Assembly (NCBI GenBank): GCA_043228905.1
Contig: JBHGNT010000011.1
Coordinates: forward strand, 2,604,001-2,668,000
Length of the DNA: 64,000 nucleotides
DNA from: Azolla caroliniana
Lineage: Eukaryota; Polypodiophyta
Direction: 5' to 3'
In this document: positions 51,854 through 63,023 of the stretch, piece by piece
How positions within the stretch are numbered: the stretch's first letter is position 1
Layout of the letters: each line of letters begins with the position of its first letter
Notes under the pieces: generated by a model
What the model was told of the DNA's origin: nothing
Databases searched by the model: none
The model's input: only the letters and a program-made list of their open reading frames with translations
Translations under genes and position numbers: made by a program

Positions 51854-53226
51854 TGTCGTGAAAATCCGTCACTATGTGCGGATCGTGAAACGGAACCGCC
51901 GGGGTTCTGGACTAGAAGGATTTAGTGCAACACGTACAACACAAGCAAGTTTTAAGCATAAGACAAGTGGGAGAGACAAATCATTAGTTTATTACAAAAG
52001 AAAATCGATTCTTTATAATTTCAGAATCGTGTTACAATGGGTTGGGTATGGAAATGAGAGATTAATTTTTCAAAGAAAGGAGCCAACAACCATGCAAGGA
52101 GTGGTCTTATATGAATACAAGAGATACTTTTTTGACAAGAAAGATCGAGTCAACAAAGCTAGGAGTTTGATATCAATATGTGAGATAATTTGTTTCTCGA
52201 AACCGAGAGGGAAGAAAAAGGAAGGAAAAAAAATTAGGAGGGAAAAAATGGGACATATATCGAGCTCCTTATTGATCCTCCTCCCCAATGTTACTTTGCA
52301 TGCCCACTTTTAGTTGGATGGCCTCTATTTTTAGTTGCATGGCCTCTCCTTTTAGTTGCATGCTTCCATTTTTAGATGCATGCCTTTTACTTTTAGTTGC
52401 ATGGCCTTGGCTTTTGGTTGCATGAGAATGTCCGTATAATTCAGCCAAATGACACAATCATCCATAAATTTTAACCCGTGCGCAATCCGTACGTGCGTCG
52501 CAACCAAACCGTAGACGCGTCCGCGCGCAAAAGTCTTGGCCGCGTAGTGTACGCATCCACGCGCGTGCGCGTCCAACCTGCACCGTGTACGCATCTGCGC
52601 ACAAAAGTCTTGACCGCGTGCAAAAGTCCCGACCGCATAGTGTACACATCCACACGTGCGTGCGTCCAACCCGCACCGTGTACGCATCCGCGCGCAAAAG
52701 TCCCGACCGCATAGTGTACACATCCACACGCGCGCGCGTCCAACCCGCACCATGTACGCATCCGCGCGCAAAAGTCTTGACCGCACCGTAGTGTACACAT
52801 CCACGCATGCGCGTGTGCGCACACACGCGTTCGTCCGAAACATGCACACGCGCGTACGCCCGAAGCGTTAACACAATCGTGCATACACACGTATGCCTGA
52901 ATCATGCACACCACACAGTGTAGCCCAAGTCACCTTAAACATTCTATGCTCCACACATTGATAGAATGAATATGTTTTGGTTTCCCTTATATATTCTGGG
53001 TTCCAATGTTGTCCTATCTATGTGGGATATCTCACAATTTTGTCTTTTCTTTTCTTTTCTTCAAACTTCACACTCACATAACTTGATACTTGTTTATCCG
53101 TTTTATGCGTACTAAAATATGCTATGAAGCTCTTAAACACATCTATATTTCCATATCAATATATTAAGCTAATTGTAAATAATTATTTTACTAGTTTTCA
53201 TATCGTGTGTGAAAAACCACACGACA
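51854..53226. mobile_element. LTR-like insertion with TGTCGTG ends (1.37 kb)
   Basis: Starts TGTCGTGAAAATCC and ends CCACACGACA, terminal inverted repeat TGTCGTG plus partial matches. Flanks ACGT (51850-51853) and ACGC (53227-53230) fit a 4-bp target copy with one change; removal rejoins Copia-6 (SFTY to AIVCTWPDI). The interior is non-coding, with a TTTTTAGTTGCATGG tandem repeat (52300-52425) and a GC-rich minisatellite (52510-52815). Same type of ends, target and Copia location as 1405-2469. Confidence 0.8.
52510..52815. repeat. CG-rich minisatellite, about 75-90-bp units
   Basis: About four units carrying CGCGCAAAAGTC, GACCGCATAGTGTACAC and GCGTCCAACCCGCACC. Long open frames on both strands here are by-products of the repeat and are not genes. 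Confidence 0.85.
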
Positions 53227-53230
53227 ACGC

Positions 53231-53866
53231 GATTGTATGTACCTGGCCGGATATCAGATATGTAGTCAGAGTGGTGAGCCAGTTCATGAGCAATCATGGA
53301 AAAGAGCATTGGAACGCGGTCAAGTGGATGCTCCGGTACTTGAAAGGCAGCTCGAGTATGTGCCTCCGGTTCAGCTCTGATAAACCCCAACTTGACGGAT
53401 TCACGGATTCGGATATGTCGGTTGATGCGGATACCAGTCGGTCTACATCCTGATATGTCATGACTTATGTAGGGGGAGCTGTATCATGGCAATCAAGGTT
53501 GCAGAAGACGATTGCGTTGTCAACCACAAAGGCGGAGTACATAGCAGATGTAGAAGTCAGCAAGGAGATAATCTGGATGAAGGACTTCATCGGAGAGCTA
53601 GGGATCCAACAACAATAATACCGGCTCTACTGCGACAGTCAAAGTGTCATCCACCTTGCAAAGAACGCGGCCTACCATTCCCGGACGAAACATATCTAGC
53701 GTAGGTACCACTGGATCCGGGAGAGAGTAGAACATCAAGAGTTCATGTTGACGAAGATCCACACGGAGGAGAACGGGTCGGATATGCTATCAAAGGTGTT
53801 GACAACCGACAAGTTGGACGCGTGCCGAAAGCGGATCGGGCTGGCGAGACATCCCATGCCAAAGTG
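53231..53866 (+). pseudogene. Copia-6 RNase H
   Basis: After the insertion: PDIRYVVRVVSQFMSN, VKWMLRYLKGSS, DSDMSVDADTSRSTS, then a stop and frame changes, YCDSQSVIHLAKNAA-like and MLSKVL blocks, ending MPK before the purine tract. Close to Copia-1 RNase H. Confidence 0.87.
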
Positions 53867-53877
53867 AAGGGGGAGAT

Positions 53878-54487
53878 TGTTGGGAAATCGGTCCCTCTAG
53901 ATGGGATCCGGTGATGAATGAAGAGGACCCGGTGAGAACCGAAAGAGACCCGAAAACCGGATCGGATGCACTCGATGAGAACCGGAAGAGATCCGGAAAC
54001 CGGATCGGATGGACCCGATGAGAACCGGAACAGAGGACATATTTGTAAATATGTTTTGAGTAAGCCTATTGAGGCTATATTTGTAAATAGCCCTAACTTC
54101 ATATAAGTATAAATATGACTTAGGGCAACCACTTTGAAGGTGTTGTTGTCATATTGTTGTATGTGCACAACTACTATATATATAGAGAGAGAGAGATACA
54201 AAGGCATACTCTGTTGTAACCGTCGGCTGGCGAAGAAATAGAGCTCGAGGTCGTTGACTCCGAGTCTCTATTTGTACATTTCTTATATATAGAGACAGTT
54301 CGGAGTCTGTGGGCTCCTGTGGTTTTTCCCTATTAGCGTTTTCCACATAAACATCTTGTGTATCCTCTATCATTGTTTGTGTGTGTACGTGCGTTAACTC
54401 CCTACTTCCCATTTCTGTGTTTTGATTCTCATAGAAGGGATTCAAGTCTTGGTTGTGGCCGAGCAATCTTCCGCGCTATTCTCAACA
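53878..54487 (+). repeat. Copia-6 3' LTR
   Basis: 610 bp; matches 47455-48042 but has an extra repeated CCGGATCGGATG-type block near 53950-54010. Confidence 0.92.
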
Positions 54488-54569
54488 TGGATTTTCCATC
54501 TGCCTCCACTCCTCTCAACAAAAACCTAAAGCTACGTCCTGACTCGGAAGTGGCTTGCGATGAGAAACG
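54488..54569 (+). pseudogene. Copia-3, RT fragment 2
   Basis: Reads FPSASTPLNKNLKLRPDSEVACDE, continuing the RT of 47293-47454, and is cut by the Gypsy-B LTR at 54570. Confidence 0.85.
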
Positions 54570-55241
54570 TGAAGTTAAACTCATTGCCGGCCACGACCAG
54601 TTTTACGTTGTTGAGTTGTTACGCTCTTCGCGTGTGGAAAGAGGCGGGACCACGGGGGCCTTGAACCAAGGAGCATGAGAAAGGAGAGAGAGAGAGAGAG
54701 AGAAAAAACCCAGCTTGCAGAAACACAAAGGGAGAAAGAGAACAAATTCTTAATTACAAATCAATAACGAATACAACCAGCAAGCCGGCAACGAACCCAA
54801 CTCAGGCGAACGCACACGCACACGACCCCGACTGCACTGTGGAGCTTCTACCGGAAGCACACGGGCTGTCCACAAAGCATAGGCAACTCAGTCCGGAATC
54901 CTGCAGAGAATGACGAACGATGGAGGAGAGAGCTCGGTCCCAGTCCGGCAGCACTTCGTCCTCGCTCTCCAAAACGTGATACCTCATCCGCCTTCTTCCT
55001 TCCCTTTTGTAGGCCCTCGAGGCAGGCCGTTGCACCCTCATTTTCATCAAGTTATTCTCTGTCCTTTCGAGCAGAGATACTCTTTGATTTCCAAGACATT
55101 CAATGCGTCACATCTAGTCTCTTTGCTCCCACTGTCCTACTCCTAGTTATTTACAAGGTATCAATTGGTGTGGAAAAGTGTAGGCCTGGTTCATGCGCCT
55201 TGCTTCGCTGATTCCGCTTCTGGCTAGTTTTCTTCACGACA
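54570..55241 (-). repeat. Gypsy-B 3' LTR
   Basis: 672 bp; minus strand starts TGTCGTGAAGAAAAC and ends TTTAACTTCA, preceded by the purine tract GGTTTGGTGGGGGTGGA (55242-55258). GA microsatellite at about 54685-54703. The last 38 bp (minus strand) nearly match the end of the Copia-1 LTR. Confidence 0.82.
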
Positions 55242-55315
55242 TCCACCCCCACCAAACCGTGCATCCACCAGTATGCGCCGGAGAGGGTTAGATACCGGAG
55301 AAAACTGGCTCGCGT

Positions 55316-56530
55316 TCACTCGTCGCCCTCCGGACTATCGGCGTCCCCGAACCGATCGTCATCGTTATCGCTCGCCCGCTCCGGCTCGTCTTCGTACCGC
55401 TTCTTGAACGCTTTAATCCGCTTCCCGGCTACCGGCACCGCCAATCGTGTCCCGTCAAGCTCCGCAAGATGGTACGTGTCGTTGTCATTCGTGCTCGTCA
55501 CCGTGTAGGGCCCGAACCATCTCCTCGCAAATTTGCGAGTCGCCTTGTGCTGGTTGTCGAGGCTGCTATCGTAAACCAACACCCAGTCGCCTTCCTCGAT
55601 CTTCTTCGGTCGTAGTCAGTGCGTCCTGTCGAACTGGGTTTTGTTTTGTTCCCTTGCCGCGTGCAGCTTCTCCTTCGCCTGTTTCACGTCCTCCGGCCTC
55701 CGCTCAAGTTGCCGGATCCGCGCCGTCAACAACTCTTCCCGGCTCATATTGTCCTTCCAGCCCACCGCAGCCCATGAAGAAATCGTCCGTTCCGCCGGCA
55801 TGATTGGCTTCTGCCCGTACATTAGTTCTGCCGGCATGAACCCTGTTACCGAACTGTGCATAGTCCGGTCTACCCACAGCCCATAGGGTAAAAGCCGCGG
55901 CCAGTTCCCGACTTGGCCTCCACACGCCCGTACTAACGCTTTGACGATCGGCCCATGCCCTCGTTCCACCTTCCCGTTAGCCTCCGGATTGTACGCCGTG
56001 GTGAGCGAGAGTTTAACCCCTAGCCGGTCAAACAACTCCTCAGCCTCTTGCGCGTCTAGTTCTCCTCGGTCGGCCACGATCTTGCCGACGCACCCATACC
56101 GGCATACCACATCTTCGATTAGAAACCGGCACACGACCGCAGTTGTTTTGTTCTGCAATGCTCGGCCTGCCACTTGGTTCGTCAGGTCCTCCCGAGCCAG
56201 CACCAGATATCGCGTCTGCCCTTCCCCCATCGGCATCGTCACCAGATCCACCATCCACTTGAAGTGGACGGTTAGAGGGTAGGTTGGGTGAAGCTCGTCT
56301 CGATGTCGGACTATGGAGTGCATCTTACAGCTTTCACAAGTCGTTACGAACCGATGCACATCCCGATATAGTCCTGGCCACCAGTACTTCCCCTTCAGCT
56401 TCTCGAATGTGGCCCACGTCCCGCGGTGTCCGGCCCAAGGACTCTCGTGGTATGCCATCAGCAGCGCTTTCTGCTCGTCCTCCCTCACCATTACGCGGAC
56501 TGGGGTGCCGCTTCGCTTCTTCGGGTGCTT
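55316..56530 (-). pseudogene. Gypsy-B integrase
   Basis: HESPWAGHRG...CESCKMH zinc finger, FKWMVDLVTMPMG (Asp), KIVADRGELDA (Asp), YNPEANGKVERGH (Glu), then WAAVGWKDNMSREEL and RRPEDVKQAKEKL. A stop near 55611 separates the C-terminal VYDSSLDNQHKATRKFARRWFGPYTV block, which ends at 55316. No chromodomain is seen. Confidence 0.9.
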
Positions 56531-56542
56531 CCATATGCGCCC

Positions 56543-57217
56543 TTACCGTAGGAAGAACCGGTACGCCCTCTTCCACACCTGGCAGGCCTCTTCTCTCGTC
56601 CACGCCGCGTCCAGTGTCATCGTCCACAGGAACCTCCCAATTCGGAGCCACTCTCCGTCGTACTCGCTCTCGTCAAACTCATTTAGCGTCGGAGTGCTCC
56701 CCTTTCTTGTTGTTACGTTGGCTGACCCGAAGAAGTCCTCTCCGACTTCCTCGTTATCCGAAACCATGCCATCCTCGTCACTGAACCGCGCCCTTGAAAG
56801 CATATCGGCCATGGCATTATCCTTCCCGGAGATGTGTCGTATCTCCGAGTTCAGGGACTTGATGTACGTGATCCACCTGAGCATCGCCAGGTCAGGAGTC
56901 GCGCATCCGGAGACCATACCCAGAATCGGTAGGCAGTCCGTCTCGATTATCACTTTCGTCCCGATCAGATAGTCCTTGTCGGCCTTGACGACCGAAACGA
57001 TACCCCATAGCTCGCGCTTAACTTGGGCGTATCCTCGCTGCCGCTCGCTCAATACCTTCACCCCGAACCGGATCGGGAACCGTACGCCGTCCTTGCCCTC
57101 TTGACTGATCACCCACCTGATCCTAGTCCGGCTCGTGTCCACCATCACGTAGATGGGGACTTCCTGGCCGTAAACTGCTTCCCGGAGAGCCGGTACCGCA
57201 GCAAGCGCCTCCTTCAA
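56543..57217 (-). pseudogene. Gypsy-B RNase H
   Basis: EVPIYVMVDTSRTRIRWVISQEG, LSERQRGYAQVKRELWG, IIETDCLPILGM and DNAMADMLSRARF: the standard Gypsy RNase H acidic blocks, followed by an acidic tail. Confidence 0.87.
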
Positions 57218-57250
57218 TCTCCGGACCGACTCCGCGTGCTCCGTCCTCCA

Positions 57251-57905
57251 CTAGAACCTACGCCCATTCTTCAATAGCCCATAGAGCGGTTCCGCAACAT
57301 GTGCATAGTGCGGAATCCAGATGTGGTAGAACGCGCATGCACCCAAGAATCGGCGAACCTTCATAACCGACCCGCAATCGTCTTTCATCACGAAGATGGC
57401 TTCTACCTTGGCCGGGGACGGTTTCCAGCCATAGGGCCTGCACAGGTGTCCAACTACCAGGATCTCCATCTGCCCGAACGTTGATTTCTCTCCGGAGAAG
57501 GTGAGCCGCGCGCTCTCGAGCCTCTGCAGCACCTTCTCGCAGTCGTTGATGTGGTTCACGACGAACCTCCGGCATCCATCCGGCCCAACCGTTTCGTCCA
57601 CGTCCTCCACCAGACACCCCTTTATCGGTACGTTGTCTAGGAATGACATAGTGATGTCTGGGATGCAGTCCCTCAGCACTTTGTTCATTGCGTTCACCAT
57701 GTGCGCCACCGAATTCATTCCTCCTTGCGGTAGGGTACACATCCGCACCAAGCCGAGAGGAGTCCGCATTGTCGTGATGTCCCTGCTCTCTACAACCAGT
57801 TGGAACTAGTCGTACCCTGAGTATAAGTCACCGACCGAATAGATCGACCTTCCAGTGAAGGCCTCCACGAACTCATCTATGGTCGGCCCGATTCCTACGT
57901 TACGG
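57251..57905 (-). pseudogene. Gypsy-B reverse transcriptase core
   Basis: RMCTLPQGGMNSVAHMVNAM (the LPFGL-type block), then SFLDNVPIKG where YxDD/FLDD is expected: the second catalytic Asp is Asn (AAC). FGQMEILVVGHLC and KPSPAKVEAI follow. Stops near 57249, 57808 and 57910 cut the frame. Confidence 0.85.
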
Positions 57906-57909
57906 ATGG

Positions 57910-58640
57910 TCACCTTGTGACTGGTTGCAGGTCCTGTATGAAACGCAACGTGTCATTCTTCTTTGGCACCGTGAACCACCGATTCGAGTATGGGGCACTC
58001 GATGGTTCGAGGATGCCCATATTGAACTTCTGCTTCAATAGCTCCATCAACATCGGGATGTGAGCTCTGGGCACTGGAATTGGTTTGAGGTTCCACGGCA
58101 CATGCGGTACCATGAAGATTGCCATTGACTCGACGATTGTCGGGTCTACGCACCCGATCTCCTCCGGTGAGAATGCGAAGGCCTTCCCGTGCCTTCCGAG
58201 CATCCTCCGAAACCGGTCCTCCTTCTCCGGCAATAGAAAGCCACCCCCACCAACCTTGACCTCCCGTAGCATTATGTCGGTGAACGTGTGTCCTATGCTG
58301 GCTGGATCTCGTAAACTGGGGTCCGACGCGACCCCCTTTATCCGTGACTCGCTGCCCTCCGGCAAGGGCACCACAACTGGCCTCACCTTCCGGTCCACAA
58401 TCTTATACTTCGTGTCCACGTGGGCCGTTCGATCCGACCCGATCTTCTCCCCAAAGTCCGCAATGACTTCGTACATTCCCATCGAGCTAACCGGAATGGT
58501 TCGGTCTTTGCTAAGGCCTTTACCGACCACCTCTTGCAATTCGCCCAAGGTGTCGTCAAAAGAGACCGCCTCCACGGCGCTGCTAATTTCTTCATCGTGG
58601 GAGAGGACCTCACACTCCCTTAGTCGTCTCTCCGCCCGCT
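57910..58640 (-). pseudogene. Gypsy-B RT N-terminus and protease-RT linker
   Basis: An open frame with the GKAFAFSPEEIGCVDP block, IPVPRAHIPMLMELLKQKFNMGILEPSSAPYSNRW and VPKKNDTLRFIQDLQP, the substrate-binding start of Gypsy RT. Upstream is a linker with TKYKIVDRKVRPVVVPLP. Matches the relic at 10800-11310. Confidence 0.85.
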
Positions 58641-58647
58641 TCCTCTC

Positions 58648-59260
58648 CTAGCTACTGACGTTGGTTAGTGTCCAACCTCCGTTTTCGGAGAGCCAAAATT
58701 TCCTACCTATAATACATGTGTGGGGTTCTTCCGGGGTGTCTAGACTATCGCGGCCCCACGCCTTGATAGCCCTCTCTAAAAATCCCCTCGGTTGTCGCCG
58801 CCGAGGGTCTCGTGGTTCCGTTTGTGGTTGGGTCGCACTGTCATGAATTGGACGGAATGCCGACCGTCTTGGCTCTTGACACGCACATACGCCGAACCGT
58901 TTCGTCTCCATGCGTGCTGCCATAATGTACGGTTCGCCGAGAATTACCGGGTGCGAGGAAGTCTCCTGCACGAAGAAATGTTGATCTATCTCGACGTCGC
59001 CGATCTTCATGCGTACATTTGGGCACGCACCATGCAGCTCCTCTGTAGCGCGCGGCGCCGCGCGTATCTTCCACCCGTACTTGGTGTTGATCGCCCATTT
59101 CCCCTTTTTATAGAAGTCCATGGACATCATGTTGATCTCCGAACCGTGGTCTACTAATGCCACCACCGGCTCCTAGACGTCGCCGATCCGAACGGGGGTT
59201 TCCATAGTGGCCCTAGCCCAATGCGGCTTCACGTAGTGGCTTACCTCCAACTCATCCTCT
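58648..59260 (-). pseudogene. Gypsy-B protease region
   Basis: VALVDHGSEINMMSMDF carries the aspartic protease site in the form VDHGSE, with His where T/S is usual in D-T/S-G. IDQHFFVQE, GEPYIMAARM and the AIKAWGRDS...KFWLSENG block follow. A TAG separates it from the gag-side frame at about 59173. Confidence 0.82.
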
Positions 59261-59262
59261 AG

Positions 59263-60282
59263 GGCCATGTCTTCTAAGTGCGTCGTCCACACTTCCATCG
59301 GCCTCTCCGGTTCCGACTCAGTCGAGAGCCTCTTCCGCTTCACCAAGTCCACGATGGAGTCATGGAACTCCTTCTTGGCGATTCCCAACACCTCCCGTAA
59401 CGACACCTCGACCTTGCTGTCGAGAATTCTCTCTTCCAGGACCTTCCGCAGGTCCGTTGTTCGTTTGATTTCGGAGCTCAGCCGGAAACCGGCCTACTTC
59501 TTCTTCTCCGGTGCGCCGGTGTTGGCGGCCTCATTCGGCTTCGGTCCGAACCGGGTCTCGTACCGCTACGAGGGGCCACCCCCTCCGGCCTTTCCCGCAC
59601 GCTTGTCTTCTACCAGAACCTCGTAGTTCTAGCATGCGGCTGCCATGAAGCCAGTTTTTTCTTCCACCGGGTCGTCCCATCCGGTGACCTCCCGGATCCG
59701 TTATTCCGCGCGGTCTGCCTCTTCCTTCTTCAGTCGTACTCCGGAGAGACCTAGCACCAACGACCAGAATCCAGAGTCCTTCGCTTTCCGGGCCTCATCA
59801 CCCCCGACCCGGATTCCCGCCGACGCCGAGTAGTTAACGGCCTCTACATGTCGTGTCGCGGCCTCTTCCATCAACCGCTTCATTCCGTCGCGCCCCGTAT
59901 TCAATTCTAGGGCTTTCCGGGTCTCGCTCGCGTGCACCCGCCCGTTCTAGAGGTACACCACGTTGGTCCCGAGTGCCTCGGCGAAATCCGTGCATTCTTT
60001 CTGGATGTGGCCGACCACGTCGCACCACATGCACCGCTGCCCCGCCTGCGACCTTTGGTCACGAGACTGTTCGTCGATGTCCCTCCGGGCCTGTGCGATT
60101 TGGAGATCTCGCACCATCTGCGACAACTCTTCTAGAGCCGCACCTCCGGAGGGACCTTTGACCACTCCGCTCGGGGCTGAGCCAGTCTCAAGCCAACTCC
60201 GAGTTTCTTCCTTCCTAGCCAGTACCGATACCGGCTCCTCGAGCTCCCTCGCCGGTACCGGCCTTGCCGCCGACGAGCCCTC
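59263..60282 (-). pseudogene. Gypsy-B gag, truncated by Copia-7
   Basis: Contains the zinc knuckle CMWCDVVGHIQKEC (about 60010-60051 on the minus strand) after EELSQMVRDLQIAQARRDIDEQ, then a basic/acidic region with several stops down to 59263. The N-terminus is missing: from 60283 the sequence is the Copia-7 LTR. Confidence 0.85.
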
Positions 60283-60747
60283 TGTTAGGAAACCGGTCCC
60301 TCCGAATGGGAAGTGAGAAGAACAGTACTGATGAGCAAACTCGGCCAAGGCCGATAGGCCGAGGCCGAAAGCGGATGTGGAGGACCCGGTTACGGAAGAC
60401 CCGGTGAGAACCGGATGTGGAGTACCCGGCTACGAAAGACCCGGTGAGAACCGGATGTGGAGTACCCGGCAACGAAAGACCCGGTGAGAACCGGATGACG
60501 AGTACCCGACAATGGAAGACCCGGTGAGAACCAGATGACAAGTACCCGGCAACAGCCGGATGGTGAAGGCCCGGTGAGAAGTGCTCACCGGATGAAGGGA
60601 CATATTCGTAAATATGTTTTCTGAGAGTCCATCGGGGCTATATTTGTAAATAGCCGAAAAGTCATATTATTATAAATATGACTTAGGGAAAACTTAGTAT
60701 TGTTGTTGTCATTCTTGTTGGCGCAAGATTAGAGCGCAACAGTGTAT

Positions 60748-60778
<31 letters not shown>

Positions 60779-61052
60779 CGAAGAGTTCGTATCTCTGTTG
60801 TAACCGCCGCTTGTGGCGAAGACAGTGAACAAGAGGTCGTTGCCTCTGTGTTCATCTATTGTACATTGTTATATAGTGATAGCTAGCAGTCAGTGGACTG
60901 CCGTGGTTTTTCCCGTGTTTGGGTTTTCCACATAAACATCATGTGTACTCTTCTCTCCATTGTGTCGTGCATTCATTCCTCGTTTTCTGCGTTTTGATTC
61001 TAAGCTCGGTTGTGGCCGAGCGTTGCTCATCGAGAGAGTGTAGTTCCTGTCA
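60283..61052 (+). repeat. Copia-7 5' LTR
   Basis: About 770 bp, TGTTAGGAAACCGGTCCC...GTTCCTGTCA. It has five to six copies of a GAGAACCGGATG(TGG)AGTACCCGG unit at about 60385-60560 and a GA microsatellite at 60749-60776. The primer site TGGTATCAAAGCG begins at 61056, 3 bases after the LTR. Its first 40 bases match the Copia-1 LTR start. Confidence 0.9.
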
Positions 61053-61082
61053 AAGTGGTATCAAAGCGAAACGACACAAAAA

Positions 61083-61943
61083 ATGGACGAATCGTTGGGT
61101 GGCATGTTCAAGCTCACCGGCTCCAACTATTCAGTGTGGAAGTCGAAGATGAGGGACATGCTCGTGGTTAAAGATCTTTGGTTGCCGGTTCAATTCGGGG
61201 ACAAGAGACCGGATAAAATCGACGCCACGATATGGGAGGTGATGCACATGAAGACAACGGCGTACATACGGTGCTTCATCAACATGAGTCTATACAACAA
61301 CTTCAATGAAGAGAGCAAGGCTCATGAGCTCTGGGAGAAGATCGGCATTATGTTTCAAAACAAAAATGTTGTTAATCAGGTTTCGGTATTTCGGAAGCTA
61401 GTAAGACTCCGGTACCAAGATGGCTCTAGCATGGCGCAGCACATGAATGCCTTCCAGGGGCTGATCCACCAGGCAACATCATTGGAAGTGCCTCTCGCTG
61501 ATGAGGTACTAGCACTACTCCTGCTCGGTTCCCTCCCAAATAGCTAGGAGACGTTGGTTGTCACTTTGGGCAACGCCGGGCCGGAAGGGAAGCGGTTATC
61601 CCTAGCAAGAGTGAAGTCGAGCTTGCTAGATGAGGAGGCGCGTCGAAAAGATAAGGATACGAGATCCGACTCCAAAGCGCTTCTTACCGAATCGGAACGC
61701 GGAAGACAAAGGAACCGTAGTCCCCAGAACCGGGAGAAGTCGGGGACACGGTCAAAGTCAAGGGGGAGGCCTACTTGCTTCTATTGCGGCAAGCCGGGAC
61801 ACTTCTAGAAAAACCATCGGCACTTCCGAAAGGACAAGGAAACCGACAGCACCGATTCGAAGCAGACACCGGACCGAAACAGTAAAGACCGGAGGGGGCC
61901 GGACCGGAAGGGAGCGACGGCATTCACGTCAAGTGAAGAAGAG
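61083..61943 (+). pseudogene. Copia-7 gag
   Basis: MDESLGGMFKLTGSNYSVWKSKMRDM from ATG 61083, IRCFINMSLYNNF, HELWEKIGIMFQNKN, TAG at 61545-61547 (Trp in the NSWETL block of relatives), EEARRKDKD and the knuckle CFYCGKPGHF with TAG at 61806-61808 inside it, where Gln is expected, so the last Cys is only reached past a stop. Confidence 0.9.
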
Positions 61944-63023
61944 TTGATGCTCATCACCGAAGAGAGTGAGCTAAACCTTGCCGGCGACGACATGATCTGG
62001 GTGGTCAACTCCGGAGCGTCGTTCCACCTTACCCCGGACCAGAAATACTTCTCATCCTATTCAGCCGGTGATCACGGCTGTGTCCGGATGGGGAATGAAG
62101 GTACATGCCGAATTGTCGGCATAGGAGACGTGTGGTTGACAACACCAACCAGATGCAAGTTGTTGCTGAAGGATGTCTGACACGTTCCGGAGGTTCGTCT
62201 GAACCTGATATCAGCCGGTCGGCTAGATGATGAAGGCTACACGGGTAGCATCCGGAACGGTGTTATGAAGTTCAGCAAAAGGAGCCTGATTGTGGCTCGG
62301 GCCCGGAAGGTAAACACGTTGTACTTGATGAATGCCCGGTTATGCCCGGAAGAAGTGAACATGGCATCCGACACTGCCGGTGAGCTGTGGCACAAGAGGC
62401 TGTGTCACATGAGCGAGAAGGGGATGAAGAGGCTTGTAGACGACAACCTCATTCCAGTGAAGAACGTGCACTTGGAGAAGTGCACTAATTGTCTGGCCGG
62501 TAAACAAAACGGGACCTCCTTCCGATCGAGGCCACCGATGAGACGTAATGCACCACTGGAGTTGGTGCATACTGATGTATGTCAAGTGGACACAAAGTCA
62601 CATGCCGGATCGCAGTACTTCGTGACGTTCATAGATGACCACAACCGGAAGCTGTGGGCCACACTGTTGAAGACGAAGGATCAGGTGTTGTCCGTCTACA
62701 AAGAGCTCCACGCGAGAGTGGAAAGAGAAACCGGCCGGAAGCTGAAGGCGGTTCGAGCAGATAACGGAGGTGAATATCGGGGGCAGTTCGAGGAGTATTC
62801 TCGCTCGAAGGGAATCCGACTCGAATTTACCGTGCCGAAGACGCCGGAACTAAACGAGCTGGCCAAGAGGATGAACCGGACCATAATGGAGAGGGTCCAG
62901 AGTATGTTGGCGCATGCAAAACTACCCAAGAAGTTTTGGGTTGAGGCATTGTCGACGACGACATATGTGATAAACAAATCACCCTCAGTACCCTTGGACG
63001 GAGACACGCCACAGAGAGTCTGA
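61944..63023 (+). pseudogene. Copia-7 protease and integrase
   Basis: Protease WVVNSGASFHLTP, then CRIVGIGDVWLTT and LLLKDV followed by TGA 62178-62180, at the same codon as the TGA of Copia-6. From 62265: pre-integrase ELWHKRLCHMSEKG, CTNCLAGKQ, LELVHTDVCQVDTKSHAG (Asp), FIDDHNRKLW, KAVRADNGGEY (Asp), ELNELAKRMNRTIMERV (Glu of the AERM/AKRM block: K here replaces E, so the third catalytic residue may be lost), TYVINKSPS. It stops with TGA at 63021 where Trp is expected. Confidence 0.9.

Larger units (their letters stand above)
47455..54487 (+). mobile_element. Copia-6, Tnt1/Tork-like, nested in Copia-3 RT
   Basis: Plus-strand Copia with LTRs 47455-48042 and 53878-54487 (TGTTGGGAAATCGG...ATTCTCAACA), primer site TGGTATTAGAGTG at 48046 and purine tract AAAGTGAAGGGGGAGAT before the 3' LTR. 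Target duplication cggat/tggat (47450-47454, 54488-54492), one change. Same family as Copia-1 and Copia-7. Two later insertions sit inside it (49417-49843 and 51854-53226) and the frames carry many stops. Confidence 0.94.
54570..60282 (-). mobile_element. Gypsy-B, Ty3/Gypsy element cut by Copia-7
   Basis: Minus-strand Gypsy with its 3' LTR at 54570-55241 and pol and gag up to 60282, where the LTR of Copia-7 interrupts gag. Order on the minus strand is gag, protease, RT, RNase H, integrase. The 5' LTR is outside the window. The integrase has the block LTNQVAGRAL...IVADRGELDAQEAEE and TTAYNPEANGKVERGHGPIVKAL, a branch distinct from both Gypsy-A and the Tat element. Many stops; not autonomous. 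An older relic of the same family is at 10790-12810. Confidence 0.9.

Noticed and set aside
52352-52914. Several long open frames on both strands (Arg/Cys/His-rich or Thr/Arg-rich proteins)
   Set aside because: All are produced by a CG-rich minisatellite inside a non-coding LTR-like insertion; no domain and no conserved start.
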